Source: an uncultured Alphaproteobacteria bacterium (GTDB taxonomy: Bacteria; Pseudomonadota; Alphaproteobacteria; Rhodobacterales; Rhodobacteraceae). Taken from it: DNA of 64,000 nucleotides. A model generated the notes under the pieces. That model was not told the origin of the DNA, made no database searches, and saw only the letters and a list, made by a program, of their open reading frames with translations. The first letter of the stretch is position 1; every line of letters starts with the position of its first letter. Both the position numbers and the translations under genes were made by a program. Shown here one piece after another: positions 58,312-64,000 of this stretch. The stretch is from positions 1 to 64,000 of the forward strand of contig CACIJG010000007.1 of assembly GCA_902586885.1 (NCBI GenBank). The letters run 5' to 3'.

Positions 58312-59954
58312 TTAATTTCACCACCACATTTTTTGTAAATGTTTTCTAATACTATTTTTTTTGTTTTGTGCGGTTCATAAAAATCATCTATGTGTATTGA
58401 GTCTTCAATGTTTATCTTTGCTCCTTCTACACTAAAGCTAAGTATATGGCCACTCTGTAAATCAAACAATATTTCGTCTCTGTTTCTGCGAAATTTCATT
58501 TTATGGTGTATATGAAAATGAACAGATAAATTGTATTCTTTTAAATTATCCCCTCTTGTTTCATCTACTAAATCCAAAAAATCTACACCTTCTACTAAGC
58601 CTCCCGATAAATCTGCACTTATTTTTCTCCCGACATTCACTCCATAGTCTTTTGCGTATGCATCATGAAAAAGTTCCAGAGATTTTCTTGTAAGGGTTTT
58701 GTTTCTCTCTAGAGAAGTTTTCTTTGGCCCGCTTTTTAAATAATAGTCTGATAATTGTCCCCAAAACTTTCTGGCAAATGAGCATTGCGACTTGTGATTA
58801 ACCAACAAAACATTGTGTGCTTTTGAGCTTTGACAATATTTCCTGTATTTAACACCGAAACGACTACCGCCACCACAATTTACAAAGATCGGCTCTTTTC
58901 CAAAGTTCAATTCAAAAGAAGAAAATCCAGCATGAGCATTTCTTATTTTTTTTCCATACCTTGGGATTTCTGTATCTATCAAAATCGATACCCTGCCCCC
59001 TTCTATCTTATCAAAGCCAGCTATATTATTATGTTTTATAATATTTCTGTTTTTGGTAAAATTTGAATTAATCATGAAATCTTTGTACCTGCCCACTGAC
59101 CCGCCATGGGCGCTAATAAGATTTCCATTGTTAAACTGTAGATGTCTTATCGCTGCCGCAAGCTGATTTGTAGTTTCTCTCTGTAGTCTTAAATCCTGTT
59201 TTATTGGTTTGCTTTTTATTTCTGATAAGATTAATTGGCTCTCCATAGCCATTAGATATATATCGAGTATCTCCTGCGGGTTTCTGATTAATCCCTTTTC
59301 TACTTCCTTTAGGTACTGTTTTAAATCTCTTGAAAAAAGTTTAGCATAAAGTAAAATCTTATTCTCCTTAACATCAAGGATATAGCTGGAAATAATAAGG
59401 CCTTGAGTTAGATGTAATCTTTCGAAAACATCATTGATGAAAGGCCTTAATGTTTTTATATAAAGAAAATCAACTTTAAGTATATTTTCTACTTTTTTTC
59501 TAAGCTCTTTGTTAAGCGCGCTTTTTAAAAAAAGAAAATTCTTTGATATTGATCTTAATCTGTCAGTTGCAGGAAACATATCTTTTCTAACTTTATCAAA
59601 CGGGAATTTTTCAATCCAAAGAGCTGTTTTTTCTCTTGATTGATGACCATTTAATGCTGATAGATCGCTCAGCCAATCCAGGCCATTTATTGCCCTTTCC
59701 ACTTCTCTCGAAAAAAGTTGAATTTTCCACGGAGTATCAGTTTCTACATCCAGTTTAACATTTGCAAAAACAAAGTTTTTTTCTAAAAGCATCTTGCCAA
59801 TATTTTGATCTCCATAAGATCCAAATATTAAACTTCTTCTTTGACCAAAACGGGGTTTTAAAAACTCAATTCTCGAAAAAAAACCGGCTAAAGTTTTTCC
59901 TATAATCTTAATTGCTAAACTCAAAAGAATCTGAAAATTAAACCCATTGCTCAT
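58284..59954 (-). CDS. Heparinase II/III-family protein
   Basis: A 556-residue protein. The N-terminal alpha-toroid region has PWKIQLFSREVERAINGLDWLSDLSA, and the beta-sheet domain contains DIYLMAMESQL, FNNGNLISAHGGS, HAGFSSFELNFGKEPIFVNCG and FHIHHKMKF. These fit the heparinase II/III-like group found next to purH and rsmB in Alphaproteobacteria. A uronate-polysaccharide substrate is not established for this subgroup; a cell-envelope role is possible. No signal peptide is clear. Confidence 0.82.
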   Translation of the reverse strand: MSNGFNFQILLSLAIKIIGKTLAGFFSRIEFLKPRFGQRRSLIFGSYGDQNIGKMLLEKNFVFANVKLDVETDTPWKIQLFSREVERAINGLDWLSDLSALNGHQSREKTALWIEKFPFDKVRKDMFPATDRLRSISKNFLFLKSALNKELRKKVENILKVDFLYIKTLRPFINDVFERLHLTQGLIISSYILDVKENKILLYAKLFSRDLKQYLKEVEKGLIRNPQEILDIYLMAMESQLILSEIKSKPIKQDLRLQRETTNQLAAAIRHLQFNNGNLISAHGGSVGRYKDFMINSNFTKNRNIIKHNNIAGFDKIEGGRVSILIDTEIPRYGKKIRNAHAGFSSFELNFGKEPIFVNCGGGSRFGVKYRKYCQSSKAHNVLLVNHKSQCSFARKFWGQLSDYYLKSGPKKTSLERNKTLTRKSLELFHDAYAKDYGVNVGRKISADLSGGLVEGVDFLDLVDETRGDNLKEYNLSVHFHIHHKMKFRRNRDEILFDLQSGHILSFSVEGAKINIEDSIHIDDFYEPHKTKKIVLENIYKKCGGEIKWTLKVVSA

Positions 59955-59956
59955 CT

Positions 59957-61273
59957 TTATTTCTCTTCCTGTGATTTTATATAAGCTATGTAAAATCCAT
60001 CCACCCAGCCTTTGTCGGAAAGCATATGCGGCAAAACTCTTATACCACCATTTTTGTCGATATTACTCTGATCCAAATGAAAACCATTCACATCTGCATG
60101 AACCTGTTTAAATGTTGTGTTAATCTTTAAGAACCTTAATATTTGATCTTCTCCTTCTTCTCTAAGAAGAGAACATACAGAGTATATTATCAAACCACCC
60201 TTTGATATCCAGTTTGCGGAAGACTGTAGGAGATTTTTTTGCATCTTTAAAAGGTTTTTTAACCTTTTATAAGGATCAAGAAACATTAGGTCCGGGTTTT
60301 TACTTAAAGTACCAGTAGAGGTACAGGGCGGATCAAGAAGTATATAGTCGTATTTTTTTTTTGGTGTAAACTTAAAGACATCTTCGCAGACCAAATCCAC
60401 CTTGTAACCGAGTCTACTTATGTTTTCCTTCATCACACTTATTCTTGATGGTGATTTGTCTATTGCCGTAACTTTCGCACCTCTATCAAGTAATTGAAAT
60501 GTTTTTCCTCCAGGAGCACAGCATACATCTAAAACATTTTTATTTATTAAATTTTTGTTTATTAATGAAACAGGGAGAGATGCAGAAAAATTTTGTATCC
60601 ACCAATGACCTTCTGAAAAACCTTTCATTTTAGCAATGCTATCATTTTGTTTGAGCCTTATGCATCCCGGGTAAAGCTCAACAAAAGAGCTTTTATCAAA
60701 AAAACTACTGGTCTTCTTTTCGTTTTTTAAAACTATATCAAGAGAGGAATTCAAAGAGAAAATAAATTCCATTTTTTTTACCTCTTTTTCAGAGTATTGA
60801 TTTAAAAGCTTTTCCCGGAAATTTGCCTCAAACTGACTGTAAGGCGTAAAATTTTTTTCTAACAAATGTTTAAAGCTAGAATGAATAAAATGTTTTATGT
60901 AGGCTATGCTGCTGGAGGTTTTTTTGTCTTTAGAAGCTAAAATTGGAAAGCTCTTCAAAATTTCTGCCTTTCTACCCTTTCTAATAAAAACTTCTGTAAC
61001 AACAAGACGCAATATACAGAGAAGCTCCAGCCTAATTCTTGATTTCTTGTTTTTTTTTATCCAAATATCAATAGAGATGATATTTTTTAATGTTTTCAAA
61101 ACTAAGTCGTTACATTTAGCTTTTTCTGATGCTGAAAGAGATTTATAACCTACCTGCAAGGAATTTTTGGCTATCTTCAATGAAACTTTTTTTTTAAATA
61201 TCTGTATCAATATTTTATACGCTGCCTCAAATCTAGAGCGGTTTATCGGTGTAACGTTTTCAATGATATTCAT
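59957..61273 (-). CDS. rsmB: RsmB-like 16S rRNA m5C methyltransferase
   Basis: A 438-residue protein with an N-terminal NusB-like helical domain (about 10-160) and a C-terminal RsmB/NOP methyltransferase domain. SAM motif I is VLDVCCAPGGKTFQLLDRG. The two catalytic cysteines are in LDPPCTSTGTL and IIYSVCSLLREEGE. It methylates C967 of 16S rRNA in E. coli; the site in this organism is inferred. It heads the rsmB-heparinase-purH transcript. Confidence 0.9.
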   Translation of the reverse strand: MNIIENVTPINRSRFEAAYKILIQIFKKKVSLKIAKNSLQVGYKSLSASEKAKCNDLVLKTLKNIISIDIWIKKNKKSRIRLELLCILRLVVTEVFIRKGRKAEILKSFPILASKDKKTSSSIAYIKHFIHSSFKHLLEKNFTPYSQFEANFREKLLNQYSEKEVKKMEFIFSLNSSLDIVLKNEKKTSSFFDKSSFVELYPGCIRLKQNDSIAKMKGFSEGHWWIQNFSASLPVSLINKNLINKNVLDVCCAPGGKTFQLLDRGAKVTAIDKSPSRISVMKENISRLGYKVDLVCEDVFKFTPKKKYDYILLDPPCTSTGTLSKNPDLMFLDPYKRLKNLLKMQKNLLQSSANWISKGGLIIYSVCSLLREEGEDQILRFLKINTTFKQVHADVNGFHLDQSNIDKNGGIRVLPHMLSDKGWVDGFYIAYIKSQEEK

Positions 61274-61351
61274 AATTACAGGTTATTTGATTTTTAAAAA
61301 AAAATATCTATTCTTATTGTGTATTAATAGTAATTAAATACCAGGAATTTT

Positions 61352-61525
61352 ATGGCCCGTGAAAAGATTTTTGACCAACAGTCTAAAAGGGCTCGTGAAG
61401 AGGCGTTGGTTAGAAGAAAAAAGGATAAGGATAAGGCTTTGCCCAGAGAAATTAAAGGTAGGGGCGGTTTAGAGCCTACCCGATATGGTGATTGGGAGGT
61501 CAAAGGAATAACTTCAGATTTCTAG
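61352..61525 (+). CDS. DUF1674 protein (SDHAF4-like)
   Basis: A 57-residue protein with an ATG at 61352 after CAGGA. The C-terminal signature GRGGLEPTRYGDWEVKGITSDF identifies DUF1674, the family of mitochondrial SDHAF4, which assists flavinated SdhA in complex II assembly. The N-terminal half is charged and probably disordered. Being divergent from rsmB is its standard place in Alphaproteobacteria. A terminator follows about 75 bases after the stop. Confidence 0.9.
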   Translation: MAREKIFDQQSKRAREEALVRRKKDKDKALPREIKGRGGLEPTRYGDWEVKGITSDF

Positions 61526-61599
61526 TCTTACATTTTTATCTATTGTTTTAGAAGCAAAAATGAATTATAAGATCAGAAATTTTGGCTTGTAGAAAAACC

Positions 61600-61622
61600 G
61601 GGCTCCTGAGCCCTTTTTTTTT
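61600..61622 (+). terminator. Intrinsic terminator directly upstream of rimP
   Basis: A GC-rich stem GGGCT/AGCCC (extendable by one pair) with a CCTG loop is followed by nine T residues. It ends only 10 bases before the rimP start, so besides ending DUF1674 transcripts it may act as a leader attenuator for rimP-nusA. Confidence 0.85.
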
Positions 61623-61632
61623 GGGTTAACAT

Positions 61633-62127
61633 GTGATTAATTTGATAGCAAATACAGTTTTAGAAAAGAAAGTATACGACGTTTTAAGCTCTTTTTTTAA
61701 TGATAAAAAACTCTTGCTTGTAAAAATAGTTCATTCAGAAGGAAAAAATTCTAAATTGGAATTATATTTGGATAAATTAGAGGGAAAGGTTAGTGTTGAA
61801 GAGTGCGCACATATTGCTAGAGAAGTATCCTCTCTTTTAGAGGTTGAGGATGTAATTGAAGGCGCATATAGATTAGAAATTTCTTCCCCGGGAATAGACA
61901 GAAGCCTAACTCGCATAGAAGATTTTTCAAAATATAAAAACTTTAATGTAAAAGTGGTTAAAGGTAACGCTACTGTAAAAGGAGAGCTTGCAGGATATTC
62001 ATCTAAATCAGTCAATATACGTAATAAAAGCGGTGTATCAAATATAGAAATTTCAGACATAAAAGACATAAAATTAGACATAGATAAAATGAGTTTAGAA
62101 AATTTAAAGAAAATGGAGTCGTTATGA
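61633..62127 (+). CDS. rimP: Ribosome maturation factor RimP
   Basis: A 164-residue protein for 30S subunit maturation. Family motifs: LELYLDKLEGKVSVEECAHIAREVSSLLEVED and the signature YRLEISSPGIDRSLT. The GTG at 61633 gives a normal N-terminus; ATG at 61631 is out of frame. No good ribosome binding site is visible because the terminator T run occupies that place. It overlaps nusA by four bases (ATGA). Confidence 0.94.
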   Translation: MINLIANTVLEKKVYDVLSSFFNDKKLLLVKIVHSEGKNSKLELYLDKLEGKVSVEECAHIAREVSSLLEVEDVIEGAYRLEISSPGIDRSLTRIEDFSKYKNFNVKVVKGNATVKGELAGYSSKSVNIRNKSGVSNIEISDIKDIKLDIDKMSLENLKKMESL

Positions 62128-63716
62128 GCATAACATCAGCCAATAAGCTTGAGCTAATTCAAATCGCTGAAGCTGTAGCAAAAGAAAAATTAATTGATCC
62201 TACTTTAGTAATAGAGGCGATGGAAGAAAGTTTAGCGAAAGCTGCAAAATCTAAATACGGTCAAGAATATGATATCAGGGCTACTATAGATAGAAATTCT
62301 GGGGGTGTAAGAATGGTGCGTTGCAGAAAAGTGGTTGAATCCATTGAAAACCATTTTGTCGAGATCATCCTAGAGGATGCTCTGAAAATAAAATCAGACG
62401 CAAAAATAGATGATTTTATAGAAGACGAACTTCCGCCTCTTGATTTTGGAAGAATTGCGGCTCAGGCAGCAAAACAAATAATTGTTCAAAAAGTAAGAGA
62501 GGCCGATAGAGCGAGGCAATTCGAGGAATATAAAGATAAAGTGGGCCAAATTATAAATGGTCAAGTCAAAAGAGTGGAATACGGAAACGTAATTGTAGAC
62601 CTTGGAAGAGCAGAAGCTGTATTGAAAAGAGATCAGCTGATCAGAAGAGAAATTTTACGGGTCGGTGACCGAGTAAGAGCCTACATTAAAGAGGTAAAGG
62701 AAGATACAAGAGGGCCTCAAATATTTTTATCGAGAACAAACTCTGAGTTCTTAGTGGAACTATTTAAAATGGAAGTACCCGAAATATATGATGGAATAAT
62801 AAATATAAAAACTGTAGCTCGAGACCCTGGAAGCAGAGCAAAAATAGGTGTCTTATCTCATGACAATTCCATAGACCCGGTAGGGGCATGTGTGGGTATG
62901 AGGGGTAGTAGGGTACAAGCAGTAGTTAATGAATTACAAGGTGAGAAAATAGATATAATTCCTTGGAACGATGATGCCCCAACCTTTCTTGTTAACGCCT
63001 TACAGCCTGCAGAAGTGAGCAAGGTTGTATTAGATGAAGATGCTAAACGGATAGAAGTAGTTGTTCCCAACGATCAACTATCTCTTGCAATAGGTCGTCG
63101 AGGGCAAAATGTTAGATTAGCTAGCCAATTAACGGAGTTTGATATTGATATATTGACTGAAGAAGACGAGTCTCAGAGACGGCAAGAGGAGTTTAGTCAG
63201 AGATCTTCGCTGTTTATGGAACACCTTAATGTTGACGAAATGGTTGCACAATTACTTGTTTCGGAAGGCTTTTCTACTTTGGAAGAAGTAGCCTTTGTTG
63301 ATGAAAGCGAAATAAGCTCGATAGATGGGTTTGATAAAGAAACAGCTATTGAGCTTCAAGAAAGAGCGAAGGATCATATTGATAGTTTAAATAAAAAATC
63401 ACTAGAATCAGCAAAATCTAAGGGTGCGGAGGATGATTTGCTCAGTTTTGAAGGGTTGAACCCGCAAATGTTAGATGTTCTAGTAAACGATGGTATTAAG
63501 TCTTTAAAGGATTTCGCAACATGCGCCGATTGGGAGCTTGCAGGAGGTTACACCTCTAAGGACGGTAAACGAGTTAAAGATGAAGGCCTTTTGGAAAAGT
63601 TTGATATGACTTTAGGGGAGGCTCAACAATTAATTATGAAAGCGAGGGAAATGGTGGGCTTGGTTTCTAAGGAAGAGTCAGAAGATATAATAAAATCTCT
63701 CAAGGCAGATGATTAA
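62124..63716 (+). CDS. nusA: Transcription factor NusA
   Basis: A 530-residue NusA. The N-terminal RNAP-binding domain (1-130) has EAMEESLAKAAKSKYG. The S1 domain holds GQIINGQVKRVEYGNVIVDLG, KH1 has VGACVGMRGSRVQAVVNEL and EKIDIIPW, and KH2 has LSLAIGRRGQNVRLASQLT. Two C-terminal helix-hairpin-helix repeats follow (FSTLEEVAFVDESEISS and the region near 465-500), present in alphaproteobacterial NusA. It controls pausing, termination and antitermination and may regulate its own operon. Confidence 0.97.
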   Translation: MSITSANKLELIQIAEAVAKEKLIDPTLVIEAMEESLAKAAKSKYGQEYDIRATIDRNSGGVRMVRCRKVVESIENHFVEIILEDALKIKSDAKIDDFIEDELPPLDFGRIAAQAAKQIIVQKVREADRARQFEEYKDKVGQIINGQVKRVEYGNVIVDLGRAEAVLKRDQLIRREILRVGDRVRAYIKEVKEDTRGPQIFLSRTNSEFLVELFKMEVPEIYDGIINIKTVARDPGSRAKIGVLSHDNSIDPVGACVGMRGSRVQAVVNELQGEKIDIIPWNDDAPTFLVNALQPAEVSKVVLDEDAKRIEVVVPNDQLSLAIGRRGQNVRLASQLTEFDIDILTEEDESQRRQEEFSQRSSLFMEHLNVDEMVAQLLVSEGFSTLEEVAFVDESEISSIDGFDKETAIELQERAKDHIDSLNKKSLESAKSKGAEDDLLSFEGLNPQMLDVLVNDGIKSLKDFATCADWELAGGYTSKDGKRVKDEGLLEKFDMTLGEAQQLIMKAREMVGLVSKEESEDIIKSLKADD

Positions 63717-63732
63717 AGTCTGGTAAAATTTT

Positions 63733-64000
63733 TTGAAAAAAAAATTAACTAATATCTCTGATAAATGCTTTTTAACTGGAGAACATCTGGAAAAAACCAC
63801 TTCATTAAGGTTTGCATTGTCTCCAACAAGCGAAATTGTTCCTGATTGTTACAATAAGCTCGCGGGCAGAGGGTTTTGGGTTAGACCTGAAAAAAGAACT
63901 CTTCAACTTTTAGTAAGAAGCAAAAAACTGGCTACTTATTTTGGAAAGAGAGTTTTTGTTAACCCTAATATATGTGAAATAGTAAAAAATTTGCTGACTA
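63733..64000 (+). CDS. YlxR-family (DUF448) RNA-binding protein, 3' partial
   Basis: From a TTG at 63733 the frame stays open to the window end. It reads DKCFLTGEHLEKTTSLRFALSPTSEIVPD and KLAGRGFWVRPEK, the DUF448/YlxR motif including the GRG loop, 17 bases after nusA. The rimP-nusA-ylxR-infB order predicts infB next. In some Alphaproteobacteria YlxR is fused to an L7Ae-like domain; the cut prevents checking. Confidence 0.88.
   Translation, partial: MKKKLTNISDKCFLTGEHLEKTTSLRFALSPTSEIVPDCYNKLAGRGFWVRPEKRTLQLLVRSKKLATYFGKRVFVNPNICEIVKNLLT

Overview
The window is 64 kb of a compact, AT-rich chromosome from an alphaproteobacterium, most likely a streamlined marine lineage. The class assignment rests on gene neighbourhoods typical of Alphaproteobacteria: hemC-hemD-mitofilin-like-hemY next to a divergent tsaD; DUF1674/rsmB/heparinase-like/purH; thioredoxin-TPR (CnoX type)/LON-domain/Trm112; rimP-nusA-ylxR; and plcP with a lipid glycosyltransferase. 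Intergenic spaces are short, many genes overlap by a few bases even tail to tail, and TTG starts are common. I see no tRNA or rRNA gene, CRISPR array, insertion sequence, phage gene or clear pseudogene. The first and last genes are cut by the window edges.

Layout. 1-3.3 kb: end of an ETHE1/Blh-type sulfur dioxygenase, an MlaC-like protein and a class A penicillin-binding protein. 3.5-5.3 kb: PII (glnK) with an ammonium transporter, then an HU protein. 5.6-14.6 kb: housekeeping and metabolic genes (DMT exporter, gyrB, cysteine synthase, TauE/SafE permease, pncB, a YbaK-type deacylase, a PHP protein, an HSL-type esterase). 14.7-20.7 kb: a Dpp-type ABC operon ending in a UPF0173/UlaG-like metallo-hydrolase. 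21.5-25.8 kb: a PhnD-C-E-E transporter with a phosphodiesterase. 25.8-32.1 kb: DMT transporters, a 53-residue basic ORF, a ChrA-type transporter, an iron alcohol dehydrogenase and an aldehyde dehydrogenase.

32.2-43.7 kb is the most striking part, a phosphate-starvation island. An ArsJ-type GAPDH and ArsJ (arsenate disposal as 1-arseno-3-phosphoglycerate) lie behind a near-consensus Pho box. They are followed by phoR, pstS, pstC, pstA, pstB, phoU and phoB, then convergently plcP and an Agt-like glycosyltransferase, which replace phospholipids by glycolipids when phosphate is scarce. Phosphate sensing and uptake, arsenate detoxification and lipid remodelling are thus physically linked. Another candidate Pho-box array, with three half-sites at an exact 11-base period, lies upstream of the DMT transporter gene at 25.8-26.7 kb, close to the Phn/phosphodiesterase cluster.

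43.9-64 kb: two unknown secreted proteins, a ketopantoate-reductase-like protein, a PNPOx-like protein and an MFS permease, then the haem operon, tsaD, ahcY, an HD hydrolase, the CnoX/LON/Trm112 group, purH/heparinase/rsmB, DUF1674, and rimP-nusA-ylxR. The last operon starts directly behind an intrinsic terminator. A recurrent feature is a stable hairpin after each ABC substrate-binding-protein gene and before its permease or ATPase genes.
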